A stretch of 7,493 nt of DNA from Sedimentisphaerales bacterium. Its GTDB lineage: Bacteria; Planctomycetota; Phycisphaerae; Sedimentisphaerales; SM23-30. A model generated the notes under the pieces. That model was not told where the DNA came from and searched no databases. It saw nothing but the letters and a program-made list of their open reading frames with translations. The stretch spans positions 1 to 7,493 of the forward strand of contig DAOVXR010000078.1 in assembly GCA_030636065.1 (NCBI GenBank). The letters run 5' to 3'. Position numbers and translations under genes: made by a program. Shown piece by piece: positions 1 to 6,004 of this stretch (the first letter of the stretch is position 1; every line of letters begins with the position of its first letter).

Positions 1-127
1 AATTGCGAAAAAAATATAGTGATAACGATTGAAAATTCCCGTTAATACGCGGGTAAGTATTTTTACGACAAACTGTTACGGTTACGCTCGCGGGAGTTTC
101 TGTACGCGTTGCGTATGATCGATAAAA
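1..127. other. Leader region upstream of lpxC-fabZ
   Basis: No gene is visible in this stretch. A short possible hairpin, CCCGT at 38-42 against GCGGG at 49-53, is followed by T-rich sequence and could be the end of an upstream transcript. TTGAAA at 29-34 could be a -35 element, but the best -10 candidate (TAAGTA, 54-59) is poor and spaced 19 bp away. There is no good Shine-Dalgarno sequence before the lpxC start. All of these are weak calls. Confidence 0.25.
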
Positions 128-1435
128 ATGCAGATGCAAAAGACCATAGCTGAACCGGTTACCGTCGAAGGCAGGGGATTGTTTTCAGGCAAAGAGGTAA
201 CCATGACACTTAAGCCGGCCGAAGTGGACGTCGGTGTTGTGTTTGTACGCACGGATTTGCCTGATCGCGTAACAATACCCGCACGAATCACGGGCTTGTC
301 TTCGCAGCCGAGACGAACCGTTCTGCGTAACGGTACCGCTACCGTCGAAACGGTTGAGCACTGTCTCGCGGCGGTGAACGGGCTGGAAGTCGATAATCTT
401 GAGATAGAAATCGACGGGCCGGAACTGCCGAATATCGACGGTAGCTGTAACCCTTATACGCAGGCGATTGTCAAAGCCGGAACTGTAACCCAGAACAAGG
501 TTAGAGACGTTTTTATTATCACCGAACCAATAGTCGTCCGGGAAGGGGATTCGGTTCTTTATGCCCTGCCTGACCGAGACGATCAGTTAAATATAATATA
601 TGATCTCGATTACAATGAACCGAGTATCGGCCGTCAACTGTATCGTGTGCAGATTACACCTGAGACATTTACCAATGATATTTCGCCCGCGCGGACTTTC
701 ATAACGGAAGACGAAGCCCATGAGTTTCGGGCACGCGGAATGGGCGCTCATCTCAGCGCCAAAGATATATTGGTACTCTCGCCGGACGGCCCGGTCGATA
801 ATGAGTTGCGGTTCGAGGACGAATGCGCCAGGCACAAGGTGGCGGACCTGCTGGGTGATCTGATGCTTTTCGGGCGACCGCTACGCGGCCGTCTCGTTGC
901 CTATCGAAGTGGGCATAGCTGTAATCATCTGCTGGTGAAAAAGCTGTTGCGGCTTGCCAGGGATCAGAAACGCCGTCGCTCGTTAACCTCGGAAGCGATA
1001 CTCGATATTCGCAAGATTCAGAAAATCCTGCCCCATCGCTATCCGTTTTTGTTGGTGGACCGTGTCATCGAACTGGACGGAGATCGGCGGGCGGTGGGGA
1101 TAAAAAATGTTACTATGAACGAGCATTTTTTCCAGGGCCATTTTCCCGGTACCCCCATTATGCCGGGTGTTCTTATTGTCGAGGCCCTGGCGCAAATGTC
1201 GGGCCTTTTGTTTGCGCAGCGGCTGGAGCATACCGGTCAGTTGGCCGTATTGTTGAGTATGGATAAAGTCAAGATGCGACGTGCCGTTCTGCCGGGCGAT
1301 CAGTTGATACTGGAAGTGGAGGCTGTGCGGGTCAAGAGCCGTACCGGTGATTGCCGTTGTCGGGCGTTGGTAGGTGATGAGGTGGCGGCCGAGGCGCAAA
1401 TACGGTTTATGCTCGTCGATGCCGATCCGGTATAA
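128..1435 (+). CDS. lpxC-fabZ: Bifunctional UDP-3-O-acyl-GlcNAc deacetylase / 3-hydroxyacyl-ACP dehydratase (LpxC-FabZ fusion)
   Basis: This cytoplasmic fusion protein of 435 residues joins two lipid-related enzymes. Residues 1 to about 282 are LpxC, the zinc deacetylase that commits UDP-3-O-acyl-GlcNAc to lipid A. The motif TVEH gives E77 and zinc ligand H78, ARHKVADLLGD gives ligands H236 and D240, and SGH gives the catalytic-type H263. Residues about 290-435 are FabZ, the (3R)-hydroxyacyl-ACP dehydratase. It carries LPHRYPFLLVDR, then GHFPGTPIMPG with catalytic H338, and E352 fourteen residues later, the spacing of E. coli H54/E68. Both halves therefore look active. One oddity is F19 in GLFSG, where E. 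coli LpxC has the conserved H19 (GLHTG). The start could also be ATG 134, which begins MQKTI as in many LpxC proteins; neither start has a clear ribosome binding site. The fusion is well known in Bacteroidota and occurs in other phyla. The lpxA genes follow downstream. Confidence 0.96.
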   Translation: MQMQKTIAEPVTVEGRGLFSGKEVTMTLKPAEVDVGVVFVRTDLPDRVTIPARITGLSSQPRRTVLRNGTATVETVEHCLAAVNGLEVDNLEIEIDGPELPNIDGSCNPYTQAIVKAGTVTQNKVRDVFIITEPIVVREGDSVLYALPDRDDQLNIIYDLDYNEPSIGRQLYRVQITPETFTNDISPARTFITEDEAHEFRARGMGAHLSAKDILVLSPDGPVDNELRFEDECARHKVADLLGDLMLFGRPLRGRLVAYRSGHSCNHLLVKKLLRLARDQKRRRSLTSEAILDIRKIQKILPHRYPFLLVDRVIELDGDRRAVGIKNVTMNEHFFQGHFPGTPIMPGVLIVEALAQMSGLLFAQRLEHTGQLAVLLSMDKVKMRRAVLPGDQLILEVEAVRVKSRTGDCRCRALVGDEVAAEAQIRFMLVDADPV

Positions 1436-1453
1436 AAACTGTTCTTTAAGTAG

Positions 1454-1480
1454 GGTGCTGATGAAATCGCACCATTTTCT
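1454..1480 (+). terminator. Terminator-like hairpin after lpxC-fabZ
   Basis: GGTGC-T-GAT (1454-1462) pairs with ATCGCACC (1466-1473) around a GAA loop, giving eight pairs with T1459 bulged. ATTTTCTT follows. It lies 18 bases after the lpxC-fabZ stop codon, so it could act as an intrinsic terminator or attenuator ahead of lpxA. The T tract is short and interrupted. It also forms the left end of the dispersed repeat described at 1454-1581. Confidence 0.45.
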
Positions 1481-1581
1481 TATCAGGCCCGAAGGGCCGA
1501 AAGAGCGCATAGCCGGGGGCGTAAGCCCCCGGACAGATTGCGATAATAACCTATTTAAGCCCTGAAAGGGCGAAAGAAAAC
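1454..1581 (+). repeat. Dispersed multi-hairpin intergenic repeat, copy 1
   Basis: This REP-like element has a second copy at 3343-3474 in the same orientation. The core 1480-1532 is identical to 3374-3426 over 53 bp. Three palindromes follow the left terminator-like hairpin: GGCCC-GAA-GGGCC (1486-1498); an 8-bp stem CCGGGGGC/GCCCCCGG with a GTAA loop (1513-1532); and GCCCT-GAA-AGGGC (1559-1571). The linker at 1533-1558 is poorly conserved apart from TTGCGA. The element ends ten bases before the ATG of the first lpxA gene, so it forms most of that gene's leader. No transposase is present. It resembles non-autonomous REP-type palindromic elements, and its family is unknown to me. Confidence 0.85.
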
Positions 1582-1590
1582 TGGTAAATT

Positions 1591-2397
1591 ATGACGAAAA
1601 TTGCTGCTACGGCAATTTTGGATAAAACCGCTCGATTGGGCAGCGATGTGTATATCGGCCCCGGTTGTGTAATTGACTCGGATGTGATTATCGGAGATGG
1701 GTGCCTGTTGAAAGCCAACGTGATCGTCTGCAAAGGCGTAACCATCGGGCAGGGCAATCAGGTGTTTCCGAATTGTGTACTGGGCGAGGAACCCCAGATG
1801 GTCGGCAAACACGATCCGGCGACGGAATTAATTATCGGTAACGATAATGTGTTCCGCGAAAATGTTACCATCAATCGCGGTTCGCCCATCGGCAGCGGAA
1901 AAACCGTTATAGGTGATAAGAATTATTTTATGATTGGTTCGCATATAGCCCATGACTGCGAAATTGAAAATAATGTTGTTATTGGGAACTATTGCCAGAT
2001 AGGTGGGCATGGTAAAATTGAACGAAACGTCTGGATGAGCGCCTTCTGTGGAACTCATCAATTTGTTACCGTCGGGCGATTTGTGTATGCCGGCGGGCTT
2101 AGCGGAATTGTATCCGATATACCGCCGTTTATGCGGACCTCCGGTTCGTACCCGTGTACTGTTCGAGGATTGAACGCGGTCGGCCTGCAAAGGGCAGGTT
2201 TTACTGCCGAAAGCATTAAAGCGTTAAATGAGACATATCGGTGCTTATACCGACACCGAGAGGGCGCATTTGCTGAGGTTGTCGAGGAAATGATGGCCCG
2301 AAATGGGCTTGACGAGAATGTTAAATACCTTTTGGAATTTTTACAGCAGAGTTTTCAACATCGTATGAACCGGCACAGAGAGTTGTTTCGCCATTAA
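1591..2397 (+). CDS. lpxA: LpxA-type acyl-[ACP]--UDP-sugar acyltransferase, divergent paralog
   Basis: This 268-residue left-handed beta-helix protein of the hexapeptide-repeat family has an N-terminal coil of (I/V)G-type hexads and a helical C-terminal domain, at the usual LpxA length (E. coli 262). LpxA transfers a 3-hydroxyacyl chain from ACP to the 3-position of UDP-GlcNAc in the cytoplasm. The catalytic HIAHDC motif is intact (H118, H121), as are H140 and H156 and the acyl-chain ruler glycine (G169, E. coli G173). However, several residues that contact the sugar nucleotide in E. coli differ: the QDLK segment (D74, K76) reads QMVG at 69-72, H99 is N95, and E200 is V197, while N195 and R201 are kept. 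This suggests altered substrate choice, a reduced role or a regulatory copy. The leader is mostly repeat sequence and has no standard Shine-Dalgarno site. The gene lies 56 bp before a second, more canonical lpxA. Confidence 0.85.
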   Translation: MTKIAATAILDKTARLGSDVYIGPGCVIDSDVIIGDGCLLKANVIVCKGVTIGQGNQVFPNCVLGEEPQMVGKHDPATELIIGNDNVFRENVTINRGSPIGSGKTVIGDKNYFMIGSHIAHDCEIENNVVIGNYCQIGGHGKIERNVWMSAFCGTHQFVTVGRFVYAGGLSGIVSDIPPFMRTSGSYPCTVRGLNAVGLQRAGFTAESIKALNETYRCLYRHREGAFAEVVEEMMARNGLDENVKYLLEFLQQSFQHRMNRHRELFRH

Positions 2398-2453
2398 ATA
2401 TTTATGGAATGTTATGCCATACCCATTTGGTATAAAACGGAAAGCGGAATATT

Positions 2454-3311
2454 ATGTCAGAGATATCGAACTTAGCGGTTATTGACCCATCAGCTCAAAT
2501 CGGCTCCGATGTAACCATTGCTCCTTTTTGCGTGGTTGGCTCTGATGTTGTGATTGAAGACGGTTGCCAGTTGATGAATAACGTTACGGTTCAGGGCATA
2601 ACGAGGATCGGCCGAGATAATGTTTTTTATCCGAATGTGGTTATCGGTGTCGCCCCTCAGGACTTAAAATACAATGGCGCCCCGACCGAAACAATCATCG
2701 GTAAAGGCAATGTCTTTCGGGAAAACACCACTGTTCATCGCGGCACGGAAAAGGGCGGAGGAAAAACGGTAATTGGCAGCGGATGTCTGTTTATGGTCGC
2801 GGTGCATATCGCCCATGATTGTATTCTGGAAAATAAAATCATTTTGGGTAATCAGACCCAGTTGGCCGGTCATGTGCATATAGAAGAAGGCTCTGTTGTC
2901 TCGGCTCTGGTGGGCCTTCATCATTTTGTTCGGGTGGGCAAATACAGTTACGTTGGAGGTTTGACTCCGGTACACCGCGATATTCCGCCGTTTGTGAAAT
3001 TTTCCGGCGACCCCAATGAGGTTCGTGGTGTGAATGAAGAAGGTCTTAAACGCAACGGCTTCAGCCCGGAAGATGTCGCCCTCGTTAAACAGGGTTATCG
3101 GCAAATATTCCGAAGAGGTAACAGCATCGCGAGTAATGTGGATGAACTGCTTGCACGGGACGATCTTGACGCCAATGTACGTTATATGTGTGAATTTGTT
3201 AAAAAAAGTTGTGATAGTCGTTTTGGACGATACCATGAGACCTTTCGTAGCGATAGCGTCGAGGACCGTCGCCGCCGTCGGCCCTTAGAGGTGCGCGGCA
3301 ACAGAGGTTGA
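2454..3311 (+). CDS. lpxA: Acyl-[ACP]--UDP-N-acetylglucosamine O-acyltransferase (LpxA), canonical copy
   Basis: This second LpxA homologue has 285 residues. It keeps the E. coli active-site pattern better than its upstream neighbour: QDLKY (D70, K72), TVHRGT (H95), HIAHDC (H118 and catalytic H121), LAGH (H140), HHF (H156), the ruler glycine G169, and GVNEEGLKRNGF (N194, E196, R200). It is therefore the better candidate for the first step of lipid A synthesis, acylation of UDP-GlcNAc or its 3-amino analogue. The C-terminus is about 20 residues longer than in E. coli and ends in an arginine-rich tail with RRRRR at 272-276, of unknown use. The ATG has only a weak upstream purine site (AGCGGA). 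The tandem arrangement implies duplication followed by divergence. The dehydrogenase downstream makes an amide-type (3-amino) lipid A pathway worth considering. Confidence 0.93.
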   Translation: MSEISNLAVIDPSAQIGSDVTIAPFCVVGSDVVIEDGCQLMNNVTVQGITRIGRDNVFYPNVVIGVAPQDLKYNGAPTETIIGKGNVFRENTTVHRGTEKGGGKTVIGSGCLFMVAVHIAHDCILENKIILGNQTQLAGHVHIEEGSVVSALVGLHHFVRVGKYSYVGGLTPVHRDIPPFVKFSGDPNEVRGVNEEGLKRNGFSPEDVALVKQGYRQIFRRGNSIASNVDELLARDDLDANVRYMCEFVKKSCDSRFGRYHETFRSDSVEDRRRRRPLEVRGNRG

Positions 3312-3342
3312 TTTTATGTAATTGTTCACAGGTTCTGGCTAG

Positions 3343-3375
3343 CCCCCGATGTGAAATCGGGGGATTCTTCTCTTT
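3343..3375 (+). terminator. Probable intrinsic terminator after the second lpxA
   Basis: CCCCCGAT (3343-3350) pairs perfectly with ATCGGGGG (3356-3363) around a five-base GTGAA loop, and ATTCTTCTCTTT follows. It lies 31 bases after the lpxA stop codon. This is a strong hairpin with a moderately T-rich tail. It occupies the same relative position as the hairpin at 1454-1473 before the other repeat copy. Confidence 0.55.
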
Positions 3376-3474
3376 ATCAGGCCCGAAGGGCCGAAAGAGC
3401 GCATAGCCGGGGGCGTAAGCCCCCGGTAGGGTTGCGACAACAACTCTTAAAGCCCTGAAAGGGCGAAAGAAAAC
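3343..3474 (+). repeat. Dispersed multi-hairpin intergenic repeat, copy 2
   Basis: This is the second copy of the element at 1454-1581, in the same orientation. It has the left hairpin, GGCCC-GAA-GGGCC (3380-3392), the GTAA-capped 8-bp GC stem (3407-3426), a diverged linker one base shorter (3427-3451) and GCCCT-GAA-AGGGC (3452-3464) followed by GAAAGAAAAC. The outer arms of the left hairpin differ completely from copy 1 (CCCCC/GGGGG against GGTGC/GCACC) while pairing is kept. With copy 1 it brackets the two lpxA genes as direct repeats about 1.9 kb apart. Confidence 0.85.
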
Positions 3475-3540
3475 AACCCGTAAAAAGTGTGAATAGTTAC
3501 TGATTTTTGTAAAACTCTTAATAAAGTAAGGATCGAAGTA

Positions 3541-4587
3541 GTGAAAAAATTGAAAGCAGCGGTTATCGGTGCCGGCCGTATGGGTCGGCTCCATAGCCGA
3601 ATTTATAGTCAGATGGATCAGACTGATCTGATCGCTGTAGTTGATATCGATCAGGACAAGGCGAGAAAGATCACCGAGGAGTACGGCGGTACGCCCTATA
3701 GTGATTTCAACGAGATTGTGGATCAGGTCGAAGTTGTTACTGTCGCTGTGCCTACGGAGTTTCATACGCAGGTAGCCGAAACGTTTCTGGAACATCGGAT
3801 TCCTGTCCTTGTGGAAAAACCGTTGGCCGAGAATCTTTCACAGGCCAGGCGTTTGTTGCAATTGGCAAAAGAAAAAGATTGCGTTTTACAGGTGGGCTAT
3901 TCCGAGCGGTTCAATCCGGTGGTACAGGCGATGCGCCGGTTGGATTTCACGCCTCGATTTGTGGAAGTCAATCGTATTTCGCCTTATACATTTCGTTCGA
4001 CGGATGTTGGTGTAGTATTGGATATGATGATCCATGATATCGATATTGTTTTGTCAATGGTTAGCGGTCCCATAAAGGATGTCGCCGCGATTGGCGTAAA
4101 TGTTATGGGCGAACATGAAGACATAGCCAATGTCAGGCTGACTTTCGAGAGCGGCTGTGTAGCCAACCTGACTGCCTCGCGTCTGGCCCTTAAGACCGAC
4201 CGCAGAATCAGGGTCTTCAGCGAAGACGCGTATCTTTCACTGGACTACCTCAAAAAAACCGGTACGATGATCAGCAAAAAGGGCAATATCGATATGCTGA
4301 AATGGATTCGTCAGCAGCAGAAAGAAGATGGTAGTATTGACCTTTTCAATACGGACTGGACAAAAATGATCCAGGTGGAAACGCTCGATATTGATGATCG
4401 TGAACCTTTGCGTCTGGAGCAGGAAGCGTTTGTTCAGGCTGTTACCGAGGGGACCCGCCCACAGGTCTCGGCTGAAGATGCCGTTGCCGCTATGGAACTG
4501 GCCGAGCGGATTGTCGATGAAATATCTCGCCACCAGTGGCAGGGCAGCAGCAGCAACGCAATCAGCGCCGAACATTGGCATAAGTAA
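3541..4587 (+). CDS. Gfo/Idh/MocA family NAD(P)-dependent sugar dehydrogenase, possibly GnnA-like (UDP-GlcNAc 3-dehydrogenase)
   Basis: This 348-residue cytoplasmic oxidoreductase starts with GTG at 3541, eight bases after AAGGA (3528-3532). The N-terminal Rossmann fold shows GAGRMG (10-15) for dinucleotide binding and an acidic VVDID at 33-37 at the end of strand 2, which usually favours NAD. VEKPLA (91-96) carries the family's catalytic lysine K93. The C-terminal half has VVLDMMIHDID (158-168), the sugar-binding and catalytic His-Asp signature (H165, D166). Family members oxidise or reduce sugar ring hydroxyls. Because it follows two lpxA genes, the best-supported guess is a GnnA-type enzyme that oxidises the 3-OH of UDP-GlcNAc before transamination, as shown for gnnA between lpxA and lpxB in Acidithiobacillus ferrooxidans. 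The partner transaminase GnnB is not in the window. The family assignment is firm; the substrate is inferred from context only. Confidence 0.9.
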   Translation: MKKLKAAVIGAGRMGRLHSRIYSQMDQTDLIAVVDIDQDKARKITEEYGGTPYSDFNEIVDQVEVVTVAVPTEFHTQVAETFLEHRIPVLVEKPLAENLSQARRLLQLAKEKDCVLQVGYSERFNPVVQAMRRLDFTPRFVEVNRISPYTFRSTDVGVVLDMMIHDIDIVLSMVSGPIKDVAAIGVNVMGEHEDIANVRLTFESGCVANLTASRLALKTDRRIRVFSEDAYLSLDYLKKTGTMISKKGNIDMLKWIRQQQKEDGSIDLFNTDWTKMIQVETLDIDDREPLRLEQEAFVQAVTEGTRPQVSAEDAVAAMELAERIVDEISRHQWQGSSSNAISAEHWHK

Positions 4588-4653
4588 AGGCGCTAAAGTG
4601 TAATCGCCCAGGTAAAAATGTGTGTTAAGGGTGGCATGCTTTTGCGAAGTCTT

Positions 4654-4675
4654 GTAGGGTAGGGTCTTACCCCAC
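4654..4675 (+). repeat. Small imperfect palindrome in the pdxJ leader
   Basis: GTAGGGTA (4654-4661) pairs with TACCCCAC (4668-4675) in seven of eight positions around a GGGTCT loop, and GCGGTTTTCC follows. It could be a weak terminator of the upstream dehydrogenase transcript or one unit of a dispersed palindromic repeat. The short, interrupted T tract makes termination uncertain. Confidence 0.35.
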
Positions 4676-4713
4676 GCGGTTTTCCTGAAGGTGGTTAATT
4701 TAATATTTGTAAC

Positions 4714-4725
4714 AAGGATTAACAG
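4714..4725 (+). promoter_or_regulatory. Ribosome binding site of pdxJ
   Basis: AAGGA (4714-4718) lies seven bases before the ATG at 4726. It supports that start, and the protein then begins as PdxJ proteins normally do. Confidence 0.8.
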
Positions 4726-5451
4726 ATGGCCCAATTAAACGTGAACATTGATCATGTCGCCACTATTCGTCAGGCCCGGTTGGCTGATGAGCCTGATCCG
4801 GTCTGGGCGGCTGTCGAGTGCGAACTTGGCGGAGCGGCCGGCATTACCATGCACCTGCGTGAGGACCGCCGTCATATACAGGATCGTGATGTACAGTTGG
4901 TTCGCGGGACGGCCGGTGTCAAGCTCAATTTGGAGATGGCCTTGGCCGAATCTATAGTGCGTTTTGCCCTGAAGCTCAAGCCCGACCAGATAACTCTGGT
5001 TCCGGAAAAGCGTCAGGAATTGACTACAGAGGGCGGCCTGGACTGTATCAAACAACAACGCCGCCTGATTGCTGTTATTAAACGTATGCGTCGTGTTGGG
5101 ATTGGTGTCTCGGCGTTTATCGTTCCTGATGTGGATCAGGTAACGGCCAGCCTTGACGCCGGTTGCGAGGCTGTGGAACTGCACACGGGTATGTATGCCA
5201 ATGCCCGCCGTGAGCGCCTGATCACGCGTGAGTTACGAAAGCTGGAAAAGGCCCGCGACGTCGGCTGGGACAGCGGCCTGATCGTCCATGCCGGTCATGG
5301 GCTTACATATCGTAACATCGGTCCAGTCGCCGCGATTGAGGGCTTAGAGGATTTCAACATCGGCCATAGTATCGTTTCTCGCTCGGTTTTTACAGGTATC
5401 CGCCAGGCTACCCGCGAAATGATCGAGTTAATTGATAAGTATAGTATCTAA
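4726..5451 (+). CDS. pdxJ: Pyridoxine 5'-phosphate synthase PdxJ
   Basis: PdxJ is a cytoplasmic TIM-barrel enzyme. It condenses 1-deoxy-D-xylulose 5-phosphate with 3-amino-1-hydroxyacetone 1-phosphate to give pyridoxine 5'-phosphate, the last ring-forming step of the DXP-dependent vitamin B6 route. The 241 residues match the usual length. Diagnostic motifs in order are VNIDHVAT (6-13), MHLREDRRHI (42-51, containing the catalytic H43), NLEMA (68-72), LVPEKRQELTTEGGLD (91-106), ELHTG (151-155), HAGHGLTY (188-195, containing the catalytic H191) and NIGHSI (211-216). H188 replaces the asparagine of E. coli (NAGHGL), a variation I believe is common in the family. The gene has its own leader of 138 bp after the dehydrogenase and no overlap with it, so co-transcription with the lipid A genes is not shown. 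No strong terminator follows the stop codon. Confidence 0.98.
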   Translation: MAQLNVNIDHVATIRQARLADEPDPVWAAVECELGGAAGITMHLREDRRHIQDRDVQLVRGTAGVKLNLEMALAESIVRFALKLKPDQITLVPEKRQELTTEGGLDCIKQQRRLIAVIKRMRRVGIGVSAFIVPDVDQVTASLDAGCEAVELHTGMYANARRERLITRELRKLEKARDVGWDSGLIVHAGHGLTYRNIGPVAAIEGLEDFNIGHSIVSRSVFTGIRQATREMIELIDKYSI

Positions 5452-5612
5452 TTTTTGATGCAACCGCCAAAAGTCCGAAAAACGCCGCAAAAACAACGGC
5501 AACGCTCCAAAATCGAGGGGCAAAGTACTTTTGACACTGGCGTCAATTCTAACAAATTACGAACATCTGACGGAGCGGAAAATACGGCCTGCAATTGTGG
5601 TTTTCGCGGCTG

Positions 5613-5780
5613 CGGGAGTACTCTGTGCGACGGAAAGAGTACTCCGCTCGTCCGTAAAAGCACTCGGTGTGCCTGAAAAAGTACTCCGCTCGCCTGTAAA
5701 AGTACTTGCGCAGCCCGTAAAAGTACTCTGACAGTCGGTAAAAGTGGTATCACCGGGTGCAAAAGTGGCGATAACGCCTT
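5613..5780. repeat. Eight imperfect 21-bp tandem repeats with AGTACT core
   Basis: The core hexamer occurs at 5617, 5638, 5659, 5680, 5701, 5722, 5743 and 5764, always exactly 21 bp apart. The first six units carry AGTACT (AGCACT at 5659); the last two decay to AGTGGT and AGTGGC. Most units read (T/A/C)AAA before the core and have a variable GC-rich half after it; units 2 and 4 share CCGCTCG. The array starts about 160 bp after pdxJ and ends about 60 bp before a promoter. A 21-bp period is two helical turns, so the palindromic cores would face the same side of the DNA. The function is unknown. Confidence 0.85.
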
Positions 5781-5838
5781 TAATATCAGTATGTTACGCG
5801 AAAAAGACTGTCCAGAGGGTATGAGAGAAAGTTTTTTG

Positions 5839-5866
5839 TTGAAAAAGATATCGGATGTAGTATAAT
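5839..5866 (+). promoter_or_regulatory. Strong sigma70-type promoter
   Basis: TTGAAA (5839-5844) and a perfect TATAAT (5861-5866) are separated by 16 bp. Transcription would begin near 5873, about 370 bases before the next coding sequence, in a region with no gene but with predicted hairpins. It could drive a structured RNA or a long leader of the PEP-CTERM gene. Confidence 0.6.
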
Positions 5867-6004
5867 ATGATAAGTAATGGTTCGTGAAATGGGAGTAAGT
5901 CTCAAAGACAGCTTATAATTGAATTGGCCCGATTCGGGCAGGAGGTTTGTTTTTACGGCTGATTTTTCAGCCGGACAATTGAATATTGATGTTCACTAAA
6001 CTTT

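Noticed and set aside
983..1510. Minus-strand open frame opposite the FabZ domain
   Set aside because: It is a mirror of the well-supported lpxC-fabZ coding strand, with no homology or start signal of its own.
2664..3236. Minus-strand open frame opposite the second lpxA
   Set aside because: It is antisense to a clearly conserved LpxA reading frame and has no independent support.
5531..5731. Plus-strand open frame of 66 codons over the same array
   Set aside because: It begins at a non-ATG codon, its first part looks like no known protein, and its repeated part simply reads out the tandem units.
5448..5762. Minus-strand open frame of 104 codons with heptapeptide-like repeats across the 21-bp array
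   Set aside because: It starts with TTG and has no convincing ribosome binding site. The repeat stays open in several frames on both strands because its unit is a multiple of three. The DNA-level periodicity explains it better.
5877..5918. 13-codon leader peptide starting just after the 5839-5866 promoter
   Set aside because: It has no ribosome binding site, starts almost at the predicted transcript 5' end, and shows no regulatory codon run. It is most likely chance.
5926..5955. Intrinsic terminator at GCCCG-ATT-CGGGC followed by GTTTGTTTTT
   Set aside because: The stem is only five pairs and the T-rich part begins several bases after it, so termination here is doubtful. It is mentioned only as a small hairpin.
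5940..5981. Short gene behind the perfect AGGAGGT at 5940-5946
   Set aside because: The first possible start (TTG 5947) is too close to the site and its frame closes after about eleven codons.
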